Positions 35,948 to 45,942 are shown, counted from the first letter of the stretch. The stretch: DNA of 64,000 nucleotides from Erysipelothrix amsterdamensis (GCF_940143175.1 NZ_OW659496.1:248001-312000); one strand, 5' to 3'. Notes: generated by a model from the letters alone, not told the origin. Numbers and translations are program-made.

Positions 35948-37393
35948 ATGAAAAAAGGCGTTTTTAAAACGTTTACAGTTTTAATGGCTGCATTACTTGT
36001 ATTAACAGGTTGTGGTAAGAAAACTGATAAACCAGAGGGAGAAGTTGTGACATTACAACTTTATCAAGTAGGGGATGCACCCAAAAACCTTGATGAATTA
36101 ACAGATGCAATCAATAAAATTTCTGAGGAAGAAATTGGGGTTAAAGTTAAATTTAACTATATTGGTTGGGGAGACTATGAACAAAAAATGTCTGTAATGG
36201 TTACAGCAGGTGATGAGTTTGACTTAGCATTTGCGAATAACTATACGATTAACGCACAAAAAGGTGCTTATGCAGACTTAACAGATTTAGTGAAAGAACA
36301 CGCAAAAGAGTTCTTTGATTCAGTAGATCCAATCTACTATGATGGTAACGTAATTGATGGTAAACTATACGGTTTCCCAATTAACGGAAACGTGTTTGCA
36401 CAACAAATGCTTACATTTAATTCAGATTACCTAAACAAATACAATATCGATGTATCAAACATTAACAGTTACGCTGATGCGGAAGCAGCACTTCAAACCG
36501 TAAAAGATAATGAACCTGAAGTGGCTCCATTTGCAATCGGTAGTGGCTACAAAGCAACACTTGGAAACTTTGACTATATTTTAGGTGATAAGTTACCATT
36601 TGCAATCAACCTTGATGGCGACACAACAAAAATTGTGAATGCTTATGAAACATCACAAGGTATGGAAACATTAAAACAAATTCACGGACTTTACCAAAAA
36701 GGATTAATTCCACAAGATGCAGCAACATCCACAACAGGATATGCACTTGAAAGTCCAGTATGGTTTATGCGACAAGAAACTCAAGGACCTGCAGACTACG
36801 GTGATTCTCTACTATCACAAGTAGCTGGTAAAGAAATTATTTCACGTCCACTTAATAAACCTTTAAAATCTACAGCTCAAGCACAAATGGGTAACTTTAT
36901 TGTTGCAATCAACTCAAAACATAAAGTTGAAGCAGTAAAATGGTTAAACTTATTAAATACCAATGCACAAATGATGAATACATTAATCTATGGTATTGAA
37001 GGCGAAGCATGGAAAAAAATTGATGATAACCACTTAGAATTACTTGATGGTTATAAAGAAGACAATCACATGGCTGCATGGAATACAGGGAACAGTGCCC
37101 TTCTACTCCAACAAGCTAAGATCACGGATGAAATGATTGCGAAACGTGCAGAAGATACAAAGAATGCACCTGTTTCACCAATCTTAGGCTTTAACTTTAA
37201 GACAGATGAAGTTAAAACAGAAATCAGTGCTTTAATGAACGTTATGGAAGAATACTCAGCAGTTATCAATACAGGAACTGTTGATCCAGAAGTTAAAGTT
37301 CCAGAATTTGTGGAAAAACTTAAAGCAGCAGGTTGGGATAAAGTCTTGGACGAAATGCAATCACAATACGATGCATTCCGTGCTAATAAATAA
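35948..37393 (+). CDS. Sugar-binding lipoprotein of the CUT1 importer
   Basis: A 481-residue extracellular solute-binding protein. The signal peptide ends in the lipobox LTGC, so Cys22 carries the lipid. The mature part has a family-1/DUF3502-type binding fold; Trp-rich segments such as FNYIGWGDYEQ suit sugar stacking. Its size matches binding proteins for large oligosaccharides such as NgtS of the pneumococcal N-glycan importer; that comparison is by context and length, not alignment. AGAGGAGG precedes the ATG. A terminator follows, which separates it from the regulatory genes. Confidence 0.9.
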   Translation: MKKGVFKTFTVLMAALLVLTGCGKKTDKPEGEVVTLQLYQVGDAPKNLDELTDAINKISEEEIGVKVKFNYIGWGDYEQKMSVMVTAGDEFDLAFANNYTINAQKGAYADLTDLVKEHAKEFFDSVDPIYYDGNVIDGKLYGFPINGNVFAQQMLTFNSDYLNKYNIDVSNINSYADAEAALQTVKDNEPEVAPFAIGSGYKATLGNFDYILGDKLPFAINLDGDTTKIVNAYETSQGMETLKQIHGLYQKGLIPQDAATSTTGYALESPVWFMRQETQGPADYGDSLLSQVAGKEIISRPLNKPLKSTAQAQMGNFIVAINSKHKVEAVKWLNLLNTNAQMMNTLIYGIEGEAWKKIDDNHLELLDGYKEDNHMAAWNTGNSALLLQQAKITDEMIAKRAEDTKNAPVSPILGFNFKTDEVKTEISALMNVMEEYSAVINTGTVDPEVKVPEFVEKLKAAGWDKVLDEMQSQYDAFRANK

Positions 37394-37416
37394 TAAATAA
37401 ATTGAACAAAGAGCAC

Positions 37417-37447
37417 AAATTGGGGTATCGTTTGATATCCCGATTTT
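37417..37447 (+). terminator. Terminator after the binding lipoprotein
   Basis: A 13-bp stem AAATTGGGGTATC / GATATCCCGATTT (two G-T pairs), loop GTTT, short T run. Incomplete termination could let the regulators share the importer transcript. Confidence 0.8.
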
Positions 37448-37480
37448 TGCTATGATTATGATGTCAGGGGGTCTATTTTT

Positions 37481-38092
37481 ATGGTTGCAACAACAATAAC
37501 AAATGTCTTTGAGCGGGTCTATACCGTTATGAAGATGAGTTTAATGTTCTGGGTACTAACTTTAATGGGTGGTGTTGTTTTAGGTGTTGGTCCAGCTTTT
37601 CTTGTTTTGATGGATTTATATCATGAACATGGTTGGGAGTATCGTGGTTATGCATGGCGTAATCTTGTATCACTATTTAAAACTCACTTCAAACGTGGTA
37701 ATGCTTTACTGTATACCGTTTTAGTTCCACAAATTTTAATTGGATATAATGTGTACCTTGCCACGCAAGTGAAACATCCATTGTTTTTTGTTTTAGATTT
37801 TGTCTTGATTGCAATGTTTATTTTCCTATCGATTGCATATATTTACGCTTTGGTTTTAAATGCCGCATTTGAGATTGAATTCTATAACCTTATTAAACTG
37901 AGTGTTATTTCTGTATTTGTTAATTTCTTCAAAATCTTTCGTATCCTTATGTTAATGATGTGTGTACTCGCACTAACATATCGATATAAGGGATTAATTC
38001 TTTTTGGTAGTATTGGGATTTATATTGCGCTGATGCATTGGAGTTTAAACGGTTGGATTCATGAAGTTGATGAAAAGATTGAGATCCTTTAG
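37481..38092 (+). CDS. DUF624 / YesL-like membrane protein
   Basis: A 203-residue membrane protein with about four to five TM helices. The early GGVVLGVGPAFLVLMDLY matches the pattern of YesL proteins, which sit beside YesM/YesN two-component genes and sugar ABC importers in Firmicutes. Its role is not known. AGGGGG precedes the ATG. The next gene, the histidine kinase, overlaps its end by 32 bases. Confidence 0.8.
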   Translation: MVATTITNVFERVYTVMKMSLMFWVLTLMGGVVLGVGPAFLVLMDLYHEHGWEYRGYAWRNLVSLFKTHFKRGNALLYTVLVPQILIGYNVYLATQVKHPLFFVLDFVLIAMFIFLSIAYIYALVLNAAFEIEFYNLIKLSVISVFVNFFKIFRILMLMMCVLALTYRYKGLILFGSIGIYIALMHWSLNGWIHEVDEKIEIL

Positions 38093-39803
38093 CGCTAATA
38101 CAGAAAACACAAGTTTAATGAAAAAATTGATTCGATCCTATTCGGTTATCTTAATCATCATTATTACAATTTTCGCAATTACGGTAGGGTATGTCACATC
38201 AAAACGAGACTACGATGAGGCAGTCCTTCAGAATAAAGCGATCAGTCAAAAAATGACGGAAATTATTGAGAGTTACGAACAGGATTTACGTAAAATTGTT
38301 TTTGATTTGTTTACGGATGCTGATCATGTACAAAGTATGAAAGATTACTTTTATATGGATCTTCCTACGTATTATACGCAACAATTGTCACAAGATCCTT
38401 TTATTTTCTTTCCTAAGGATATTCAGAAACTCTACGATCGTTATGATGGGATTGAAGGGTTTATGATTACTTTAAATAATTCAAATGATTTGTACTATTC
38501 GCATACATTACAAAAAATGGGTTATAAACCAAAACGTGTTCCCAATATAGGTGAACAGCTCATGTTTCATCGGGTTTTGACGAATTATGATTCGTATGAT
38601 CCCGTAGGGATTATTCATCTTATTGCGGATTCACAAAGCATTAATACACAAATTGATTCAATCAATCATTCGGTTCCGCGTTCAATTTACATCTTAACGG
38701 ATAATGGGAAAATTAAGTATGCTTATACCGATCGTGAAGACGAAGGCTTGGGTGTGATGCTGCGTCAAAGTTATGAGACAGGACGCGATTACAGTGCCTT
38801 GATTGATCAGCATTATCTTAAACATGAAGTACCCCTTCAAAATGGGAACCGTGTTGTGGTAGCGGTGAATCGGGCAGATGTTGTCGCGAAATCATTTAAA
38901 ACATATGCTTCAGTTATTTTGGGAAGTATTGTTTTAGATGTGCTTTTATTGTGGCTTCTCTTTAGAACTTTTGGTCGATACAGTCATCAAGTTGATGATA
39001 TCTTGCAATCCATGGGTCGCGTAAAAGACGGGGCCATTGATTATCGTATTCCAACGGAAGATAAAGAAGATGAATTACGTGATATTTCAATCGGTATTAA
39101 TGAAACACTCGATAGTATCAGTCAGTACGTAGAGGAAATTTACCAACTTGAGATCCGTCAACAAGATATTAATCTACGTGCTCTTCAATCGCAAATCAAT
39201 CCACATTTCCTCTATAATACTCTAGAATTTATTCGAATGTATGCGGTGAGCGAAGGTGTCGATGAATTGGCGGATGTCGTTTATACCTTTGCCAGTTTGC
39301 TCCGAAATAATATTTCGTTAGAAAAAACTACGACCTTGGCTAAGGAACTCGAGTTCTGTGAGAAGTATGTTTACTTGCATCAAATGCGTTATCCAAATCG
39401 CGTGGCGTATAAATTTGATATAGAACCAGGCTTAGAACAAATCATTATGCCTAAATTCACCATGCAACCACTAATCGAAAACTATTTTGTTCATGGTATT
39501 GATTTTGGACGGGTGGATAATGCAATTAAGGTTACAGCCTATCGTGAGAAAGGACAAATTGTTTTAGAGGTTTCCGATAATGGTAAAGGCATGGATCATT
39601 CGCGCTTAGTCCATATTCAGAAACTCATCGATGAGTCAGTCTTTAACATCAACGACCACAATTCAGTGGGGCTATTAAATGTCCATGAACGACTCAAAAC
39701 ATACTTCAGTGATTCCCACTACAGTATGACAATCAGCATCAATAATCTTAAAGGTTTTACGGTCACAATGCGTTTTGATGAGGAGGGGGATAAATATGTA
39801 TAA
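38061..39803 (+). CDS. YesM-like sensor histidine kinase
   Basis: A 580-residue kinase. TM1 is about 27-47, the extracytoplasmic sensor is about 50-285, TM2 is about 287-308, then a HAMP domain. The His_kinase domain has the phospho-acceptor in QSQINPHFLYNTLEF, and the ATPase N box is PLIENYFVHG, with G box DNGKGMD. This is the LytS/YesM class that pairs with AraC-type regulators. The start at ATG 38061 has no good ribosome site and probably relies on coupling with the overlapping DUF624 gene; ATG 38070 or 38118 are alternatives. It probably senses the carbohydrate or the loaded binding protein. Confidence 0.88.
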   Translation: MKLMKRLRSFSANTENTSLMKKLIRSYSVILIIIITIFAITVGYVTSKRDYDEAVLQNKAISQKMTEIIESYEQDLRKIVFDLFTDADHVQSMKDYFYMDLPTYYTQQLSQDPFIFFPKDIQKLYDRYDGIEGFMITLNNSNDLYYSHTLQKMGYKPKRVPNIGEQLMFHRVLTNYDSYDPVGIIHLIADSQSINTQIDSINHSVPRSIYILTDNGKIKYAYTDREDEGLGVMLRQSYETGRDYSALIDQHYLKHEVPLQNGNRVVVAVNRADVVAKSFKTYASVILGSIVLDVLLLWLLFRTFGRYSHQVDDILQSMGRVKDGAIDYRIPTEDKEDELRDISIGINETLDSISQYVEEIYQLEIRQQDINLRALQSQINPHFLYNTLEFIRMYAVSEGVDELADVVYTFASLLRNNISLEKTTTLAKELEFCEKYVYLHQMRYPNRVAYKFDIEPGLEQIIMPKFTMQPLIENYFVHGIDFGRVDNAIKVTAYREKGQIVLEVSDNGKGMDHSRLVHIQKLIDESVFNINDHNSVGLLNVHERLKTYFSDSHYSMTISINNLKGFTVTMRFDEEGDKYV

Positions 39804-41289
39804 TGTTTTACTTGTGGATGATGAGTATATGATTTTAAGTGGATTACAGAAAATTATTAATTGGGATGATTTAGGACTTCAATGTATAGGGACTGCATCC
39901 AACGGTCAAGAAGCCCTAGAATTTGTGCGTAAAAACCCAATAGATATTGTGGTGACAGATGTAAGTATGCCTGAACAGTCAGGAATTGAATTTGTACAGG
40001 CCGCACAGGAAGAAGATATCAACTTTAACTTTGTGGTTTTATCGGGATATCAAGAGTTTGAGTATGTCAAAGAAGGAATTCGACTTGGGGCGGAGAACTT
40101 CTTACTCAAACCCATTAATAAGAACGAGTTAAATGAAACCTTACGAAAGACAGTAGCTAAACTTGATAGTGAGAAGCGCCATGCTCATACGGATACATTA
40201 CTTTTTGAAAATACACTTGAACGTTGGGTGAATGATGATATCGATAATGTTGATTTACGGCGGATATTAAAACAGGTGGGGAAACCCTTGCAGGCACATG
40301 CACTTTATACGTGCATGATTATTACTCAAATTCCAGAATCAGCACAGACAACATGGATTCAACGACTCATTCATCATAATCAATATTATGCCTTTTATGA
40401 TGATCAAGATCTTGTAATGATTTTGGAGGCTGATCGCGTAGAGTTTGATGCTCTTCGAAAAGATCTTTCAAGTCATATCAATCATCAAAATCAGATGCTT
40501 GCAGTCGGAGAACTTTTAGTTCCACTTGAAGAAGTTCCAAACAGTTATCAACAAGCAGAAACACTGGTGAGTGTGTCTCGGTTTTATGGCGATCATCCCA
40601 TTACAGAACGGATGATGCTTAAAAACAAACTGGAACAAAACGATTCTATGTATGAGATTTCGTTTAAAAAATTCCATCATGCTTTATCAATTGGGGATAT
40701 TCATCTGATTAAATCTGAGATTGGGTCGATGTTTAAGTTGTTATTTGAATACGAAGCAGATCCAGAATATGTTCGCTATATTGGTTTTGTAATTTTCTCA
40801 GATATTTATCGACAACATGAAAGTGTTGGTTCGCAGATGTATCATGACTTGCTTCATGAGTTAAATAAATGTGATAGCATCGCGGAAATTCGGGAAGTAC
40901 TGCATCATGCACTTGAAGCAACCCGTAATGATCAGGTCTTAAAGCAACACAATCCGAATATTCAGAAAGTACTTCAGATCGTTTTGAAAGACTACGCAAA
41001 AGATATTACGATCAGCTCAATTGCGGACACATTGCATATGAATGCGATGTACCTTGGACAATTGTTTAAGAAAGAAACAAACAAGAGTTTCTCGCAATAC
41101 TTAAATCATTTTCGAATTAAAGAGGCCCAAAATCTCCTCTTAAAGTCGAATCATAATATTAATGAAATTGCGGAACTTGTGGGTTATACAAGTTCCGGAT
41201 ACTTCTATAAAAACTTTAAAAAGGAATGCGGTATTTCACCGAAAGAATATCGGGAACGTTATTTGAAACAACCAGATCGTATACGATAA
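39796..41289 (+). CDS. YesN-like response regulator with AraC DNA-binding domain
   Basis: A regulator of about 497 residues. The receiver domain (1-120) has DDEYM, the phospho-acceptor Asp in IVVTDVSMPEQSG (about residue 55) and the Lys of LLKPI. A long middle region (about 130-390) is unrecognised. The C-terminal AraC domain (about 395-495) has two helix-turn-helices, including TISSIADTLHMNAMYLGQLF and the typical INEIAELVGYTSSGYFYKNF. The start is ATG 39796 with GAGGAGGGG 7 bases upstream. It probably activates the importer and neighbouring glycosidase genes. Confidence 0.9.
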   Translation: MYNVLLVDDEYMILSGLQKIINWDDLGLQCIGTASNGQEALEFVRKNPIDIVVTDVSMPEQSGIEFVQAAQEEDINFNFVVLSGYQEFEYVKEGIRLGAENFLLKPINKNELNETLRKTVAKLDSEKRHAHTDTLLFENTLERWVNDDIDNVDLRRILKQVGKPLQAHALYTCMIITQIPESAQTTWIQRLIHHNQYYAFYDDQDLVMILEADRVEFDALRKDLSSHINHQNQMLAVGELLVPLEEVPNSYQQAETLVSVSRFYGDHPITERMMLKNKLEQNDSMYEISFKKFHHALSIGDIHLIKSEIGSMFKLLFEYEADPEYVRYIGFVIFSDIYRQHESVGSQMYHDLLHELNKCDSIAEIREVLHHALEATRNDQVLKQHNPNIQKVLQIVLKDYAKDITISSIADTLHMNAMYLGQLFKKETNKSFSQYLNHFRIKEAQNLLLKSNHNINEIAELVGYTSSGYFYKNFKKECGISPKEYRERYLKQPDRIR

Positions 41290-41330
41290 AAAAAGGCCTC
41301 AACATCAATGTGTTGAGGCCTTACTTTTGT
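41288..41330. terminator. Bidirectional terminator between YesN-like gene and MFS gene
   Basis: A 12-bp perfect stem AAGGCCTCAACA / TGTTGAGGCCTT, loop TCAATG, with an A run on the left and a weak T tract on the right. Confidence 0.88.
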
Positions 41331-41334
41331 AACG

Positions 41335-42513
41335 TTATAATTTTTTGGACTTAAGTGTATAAATGGAAAGAATGATTAGTGTACTTGCTAGTACTAAAAA
41401 GTATCGTGGCATCAAAAGCATACTACCCGTATGAAGTTTTGCCATAATACGAACTAACAAGCTAATACATAGGTAGTAACCCAGACTGAATAGGGAACCT
41501 GCGGTTCCGTAAACATCTTCGAAGCCATTTAGAGCTAAACTGATTGCATTGGATAGTGAAATGGCTGTACCAAATCTAACAACAATCATTCCTGCAATAT
41601 AAAACACAAGAGATGGATTGTGTGAAGCAAAAACCATGGTTAAACTACCGAGTCCGAAAACAATATTACCAATGAGCATGATGCGTTCGGGTTTATAGTG
41701 TTTTAAAAGCATTTGAGTTAAGAGCGCTCCCAGGATTGTAGATATTGCGAAAAACACACTGTAACTACCAATTTCTGTGAGCGAACGGTTGAAAAATGCT
41801 TGCAGGATTATAGGTGCTTCCACATAGTAACAGGACATTACCGCGTTCATAACCGCAATAAAGAATCCGTAGATCCAAACTGTTGGGGTTCTAACTAACC
41901 TTAAAAAGACTTTGAGAACACTGTTTTTCGGTAAGTCTTCTTGAATACGTGTTTCGGGTAATTTGTTGTAAGCGAGAACAAGTATGCTCAGTCCTAATAC
42001 AACTAATAGTGCGAGTAAAGAATATAGGGTGTAGCGTTCCACAATAAATCCACCGAGTATGGGTCCTAAACCTGGAACAAAAGCTAAGCCAACAGATACT
42101 TTTGAAAATAATTGATTGCGCACATTCGGTGAAAATGCTTCACGTAAAATTGTTTGTGTTGTAACTGAAGTAGTAGCAATTCCAAAGGCTAAAATTGCAC
42201 GACCCATAACAAATAAAGTGAAATTAGATGCTATAAATACTAAAGAAGCACCGATTAAATATATGGACAATCCATACATCATTGCCGGTCTTCGTCCGTG
42301 GGAATCAGAATAGGTTCCCCAAAAGAGAACACCGCAAGCAAATACTAGAAAATAAATGCTAATGGTATTTTGAGCACTGTTTGCACTTACAGAAAATGTT
42401 TGCATGACATGTTGTAAGGATGGCGCAAATAATGCCTCATGAAGTTGGGGAAATCCCAATAGTATAATTATTAATAAAAATGTTGGTTCTGAATTTACGA
42501 TGTTTTTTCTCAA
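41335..42513 (-). CDS. MFS drug exporter, Bcr/CflA type
   Basis: A 392-residue 12-TM major facilitator of the DHA1 group. The loop between TM2 and TM3 has GTYSDSHGRRPAMMYG (the family's GxxxDRxGRR signature) and TM5 carries the antiporter motif VPGLGPILGGFIVE. It starts at TTG 42513 with AGGAGG 8 bases upstream; no ATG lies in a better place. The ribosome site overlaps the stop codon of a 26-codon reading frame (42526-42606). It is unlikely to belong to the glycan pathway. Substrate unknown. Confidence 0.88.
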   Translation of the reverse strand: MRKNIVNSEPTFLLIIILLGFPQLHEALFAPSLQHVMQTFSVSANSAQNTISIYFLVFACGVLFWGTYSDSHGRRPAMMYGLSIYLIGASLVFIASNFTLFVMGRAILAFGIATTSVTTQTILREAFSPNVRNQLFSKVSVGLAFVPGLGPILGGFIVERYTLYSLLALLVVLGLSILVLAYNKLPETRIQEDLPKNSVLKVFLRLVRTPTVWIYGFFIAVMNAVMSCYYVEAPIILQAFFNRSLTEIGSYSVFFAISTILGALLTQMLLKHYKPERIMLIGNIVFGLGSLTMVFASHNPSLVFYIAGMIVVRFGTAISLSNAISLALNGFEDVYGTAGSLFSLGYYLCISLLVRIMAKLHTGSMLLMPRYFLVLASTLIILSIYTLKSKKL

Positions 42514-42525
42514 AAAATAGTCCTC

Positions 42526-42606
42526 CTATCGATTCGAACGTTGAAAAAAAACATCTAAGTCGGGTAGGGGCGCAATTTTTTTAATGATTGAAGTGAATGT
42601 CATCAT
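42526..42606 (-). CDS. Possible 26-residue leader peptide upstream of the MFS exporter
   Basis: A short reading frame on the exporter strand begins with a double ATG at 42606/42603, preceded by AAAGGAG 7 bases away. It encodes MMTFTSIIKK, then IAPLPDLDVFFQRSNR. Its TAG overlaps the AGGAGG of the exporter gene (TAGGAGG), so translation of the short frame would reach the next start. A -10-like TATAGT with a TGG extension lies about 30 bases upstream. It may be a leader peptide for translational attenuation or coupling. It is too short to prove by sequence alone. Confidence 0.45.
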   Translation of the reverse strand: MMTFTSIIKKIAPLPDLDVFFQRSNR

Positions 42607-42662
42607 TAATGCTCCTTTGTCTAAGATTTACTATACCATATCTAACTCCAAATAAGCGAAAG

Positions 42663-42688
42663 AAAAAGCACATTTAGATGTGCTTTTT
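42663..42688 (-). terminator. Terminator after the GH92 gene
   Basis: An 11-bp stem AAAAAGCACAT / ATGTGCTTTTT with a 4-base loop. The GH92 stop codon lies in the loop region. Confidence 0.85.
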
Positions 42689-44788
42689 TGTGTTTGAGAA
42701 TGGTTTTATCTTATTGAACCAATCATCATTCGGAACAATACCAAGTGTTATTTCGAGATGTCCACCACGCATGATTGTATCGTGCTTCAGGATACAATCA
42801 TGATAAGGAATTCCGTTGAACAGAATCTCGTTTATAAAATTACATTGCGGATGATTGTTGTGGGTAGTGATATTGAAGGTATTACCATTACTTAGGTGGA
42901 TTTGCGCAGAATCTAGAAGCGGTATTCCAATCACATACTCTAAACTACCAGGGCATACGGGATAGAATCCGAGAGCACTAAAGATATACCAAGCACTCAT
43001 ACTGCCATTATCTTCATCACCTGGAAAACAATCTGTAAAACAGTGAGTCATTAATTGTTTTAATAAAACCTGACTTGAACTTGCTTGATTTGCGTAGGTG
43101 TAGAGATAAGGGATATGGAAGGATGGTTGGTTTGAGATTGCCATTTGCCCAAAATCAATTGCGGCCATTTCACTCATCTCATGTATTTCAAAACCATAAC
43201 TTCCTACATCGAATGTTGGTTTTTGATTTACGAGTTCATTTAACTTTTGTGTAAATGGGACGGGTCCACCATAAAGGTTGATCAGTCCTTGGATGTCGTG
43301 GTAAACGCCAAAACTGTTTTGCCATGCTGAACCTTCTGTATAAGCACCTCCCCATCGATGGCTGTTGAAGGGTTCTTCGAGGTTTCCGGATGTATCGCGT
43401 GGTCGCATGAACCCGGTCTGTGGATCAAAAAGGTTTTGGTAATTGTAAGAACGTTTGAGATAGGTCTCTGCCTGCTCGGGTTTTCCGCAATACGTTGCAA
43501 CTTGCGCGATACAAAAGTCAGAGTACGCATTATCGAGCGTTTGATTGACACTTTCGTGATAGTGATTCGGTACGTATCCGTACTTAAGATAGTCGCGAAC
43601 GGCTCGACGTCCATAATTCGCATTGGATGATTCTTCAGAAGCTGCATGAATCATAAATGCAAGGAGTTGATCCGCATCTTCAGTTCCAATGCCTTTTAAG
43701 ATGGCATCGCATATTACTGCATCTATGAGCGTTCCTGGCATGAGTCCACGTTCATCGGGAGAAAGCCATTTGGGTAAATAACCGGTATTGTTGGCGTGGT
43801 TTAAAAATCCTTTTAGACTTAATGCATATTGATCAGAATTCACAAGACTCATAAGAGGGAAGACTGTTTTATATGTGTCCCAAAAGCCATTGTTGGTAAC
43901 CATATAACCCGGTTTGGTTTGTTTTGCCATTGTATTATAATGACAAGGTTTCATATTTTCATCGTATTCGTAAAAAGTCATTGGAAATAAGTGTGCACGA
44001 TAGAGACAGTGTCGAAACATTTGACTTTGCGAAGGGTTGTGATGATTAAACGTAATCCGATCAAGATTTTGTGTCCAAAGTATTTGGGCGTGATCACACA
44101 TGGCGTCGAAATTATCAATTTCCCGAGTTTGGTTCAAGTGTGCTTGATTGAGTGATTGATGGGAAAAAGCAGCGTGAATCTGTAAGTTGTTGGCGTCGGA
44201 TTTGAAAACATAAAAATCCTTTTCTTGAATCAAGGTCCCAGGCTGAGTCATTGTGAATACAAAATACATCTTAAGATTTGGGTCCTCACATCCAGAAGGA
44301 TTCGATACCCAACCGACTAGGTTTTGACCGTCTTGAGAAATATCAATCTCGTTGATGGCGCTGAATGCTACAGAAATGGCTTGTGAGCCTTGTAGTCGTA
44401 TAGAAGCCCCATACATTGAAGGTGTTAATTCACTTGTGAGTTGATATCTCGGACTGTAGAGTTTTAGATAATGTGGTTCGAAAATTGCTTCCTGTTTGCG
44501 ATATGTGGATTGAATGTCATAAAGTGAATGGATGCGTTGGTCTCCAGAGAAGGGACTGATCAACATGGACGAAAAATCCCCCATCCAAGGACTGGGTTGA
44601 TGCGTTACTCGTAAACCTTGAAAGGTCTCTGTTTCCGGGTGGAACCACCAACTTCCTTTGGATCCATCAGTTTGTGGGGCGAAGTAATTCATTCCAAAGG
44701 GTACACCTGTATAGGGTAGAGCATTACCTCTTGAAAAGCTGTGTTGATTATTGGTACCAATGCGTGTATCGATATTAAGTGATTTCAT
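42674..44788 (-). CDS. GH92 alpha-1,2-mannosidase
   Basis: A 704-residue calcium-dependent exo-mannosidase family protein without a signal peptide, so it acts on imported mannosides. The N-terminal beta-domain has GTNNQHSFSRGNALPYTGVPFG and the (alpha/alpha)6 domain follows. FPGDEDNGSMSAWYIFSALGFYP near 600 is the conserved GH92 region carrying the acidic catalytic and metal-binding residues, and KGSWWFHPE-type aromatic residues line the site. GH92 enzymes remove alpha-1,2-mannose and sometimes others from N-glycans. It lies 10 bases behind the GntR gene. AAAGGAG precedes the ATG. Confidence 0.93.
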   Translation of the reverse strand: MKSLNIDTRIGTNNQHSFSRGNALPYTGVPFGMNYFAPQTDGSKGSWWFHPETETFQGLRVTHQPSPWMGDFSSMLISPFSGDQRIHSLYDIQSTYRKQEAIFEPHYLKLYSPRYQLTSELTPSMYGASIRLQGSQAISVAFSAINEIDISQDGQNLVGWVSNPSGCEDPNLKMYFVFTMTQPGTLIQEKDFYVFKSDANNLQIHAAFSHQSLNQAHLNQTREIDNFDAMCDHAQILWTQNLDRITFNHHNPSQSQMFRHCLYRAHLFPMTFYEYDENMKPCHYNTMAKQTKPGYMVTNNGFWDTYKTVFPLMSLVNSDQYALSLKGFLNHANNTGYLPKWLSPDERGLMPGTLIDAVICDAILKGIGTEDADQLLAFMIHAASEESSNANYGRRAVRDYLKYGYVPNHYHESVNQTLDNAYSDFCIAQVATYCGKPEQAETYLKRSYNYQNLFDPQTGFMRPRDTSGNLEEPFNSHRWGGAYTEGSAWQNSFGVYHDIQGLINLYGGPVPFTQKLNELVNQKPTFDVGSYGFEIHEMSEMAAIDFGQMAISNQPSFHIPYLYTYANQASSSQVLLKQLMTHCFTDCFPGDEDNGSMSAWYIFSALGFYPVCPGSLEYVIGIPLLDSAQIHLSNGNTFNITTHNNHPQCNFINEILFNGIPYHDCILKHDTIMRGGHLEITLGIVPNDDWFNKIKPFSNTKKHI

Positions 44789-44798
44789 AGAGTCTCCT

Positions 44799-45827
44799 TT
44801 AATTCGTAGAATTTCGCTTTATAAGATTTACGTCAAGGACTTGACGGGATACCGGATGACTTGGATTTTTAATTCGTGAAAGTAACTCATTCATGGCGAC
44901 ACGACCTATCTCCTCAAAATTTTGAGCGATGGTTGTAAGAGGGGGATCAACATATGCGCTTGCTTGTGTATTATCGAATCCAACAATCTTTAAGTTTTGA
45001 GGAATGAGAAAGCCGAGGTGTTTGAGTTCAGCCATTAAGGTTAGAGCTAAAATATCATTGCCACACACAAGTCCGCAATGCTTGGATTGTAGTCTTTCTA
45101 AGAAGTCTGGATCTAAGGTTCGATCAGATGGGGACCATAAAATTGGATTTTGATGCGTGTAATCAGATGATTCTGACAGTGCTCTTAAATAACCGAAGTA
45201 ACGTGTACGAATCGAGGACACGTTCTCAATATCTTCCGAAGTCACAAACAAGACTTCATCTACACCTTGTTCTATCAGATGTTTAGTTGCTTCGTAACCA
45301 CCTTGATCGTTATTTGAAACCACGGTTGTGATTGGCATACCGGAAACTTCCTTATCCAAGATTACTACCGGGATGTTTCGTGCATAGAGAGTAAAGACGG
45401 CTTCCAGTGCATCGTGATTGTCGATGGGATAAAAGATAACGCCAGCGAAATCATCGTATTGCGTTTCTAAATCGTAGCGTTGAATCTGTAAGCGGTAAGG
45501 CGTTCCCTGTAGAGCTTGAAGCATTCCGGACGTGTAATCACCAAAATTCGAAGCATCGGGGAAAGGCATCATAAATAATAAATCATAGACATCTTCGGAT
45601 GTTTTTTTTGTATTGGATTCTGCTACAAAACTCCCCTTTCCTTGAACGCGATAAATTAAACCATCTTGTTCAAGTTCGTTTAGGGCTCGTTTTGATGTAA
45701 TACGGCTTACGCCATAAGTGGTGGAAAGTTCAAGTTCTGTCGGTAATTGACTGTGTACCGATAAGGTTCCGTTCATGATATCTCGTTGGATATCATTTTT
45801 TATTTTTTCATATAAGGGTTTTGTCAT
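44799..45827 (-). CDS. GntR-family regulator with LacI-type sensor domain (AraR-like)
   Basis: A 342-residue repressor. The N-terminal GntR winged helix (1-68) contains LPTELELSTTYGVSRITSKRAL and GLIYRVQGKGSF. The C-terminal periplasmic-binding-like domain (about 85-340) resembles LacI sensors (VSNNDQGGYEA, GLVCGNDILAL, KIVGFDNTQ). This fusion is that of AraR. The start is ATG 45827 with AGAGGTG 8 bases upstream rather than the in-frame GTG at 45836. It is divergent from the GH125-manA operon; copies of the palindrome TGATATATCA next to both starts are likely operators. The inducer is probably a mannose sugar. Confidence 0.9.
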   Translation of the reverse strand: MTKPLYEKIKNDIQRDIMNGTLSVHSQLPTELELSTTYGVSRITSKRALNELEQDGLIYRVQGKGSFVAESNTKKTSEDVYDLLFMMPFPDASNFGDYTSGMLQALQGTPYRLQIQRYDLETQYDDFAGVIFYPIDNHDALEAVFTLYARNIPVVILDKEVSGMPITTVVSNNDQGGYEATKHLIEQGVDEVLFVTSEDIENVSSIRTRYFGYLRALSESSDYTHQNPILWSPSDRTLDPDFLERLQSKHCGLVCGNDILALTLMAELKHLGFLIPQNLKIVGFDNTQASAYVDPPLTTIAQNFEEIGRVAMNELLSRIKNPSHPVSRQVLDVNLIKRNSTN

Positions 45828-45847
45828 GATTCGCACCTCTATCTAGT

Positions 45848-45857
45848 TGATATATCA
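45848..45857. promoter_or_regulatory. Operator candidate 1 (TGATATATCA)
   Basis: A perfect 10-bp palindrome 21 bases before the GntR start codon, extended as TAGTTGATATATCA. The mirror-image extension is found at site 3. Confidence 0.65.
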
Positions 45858-45942
45858 TATCGAAATTATAGCATGTTTAAGGCTTAAATCAATCCAATAA
45901 AACGTACTTAAAAACCTATAATTTGTCCATTATTTTAAATGT

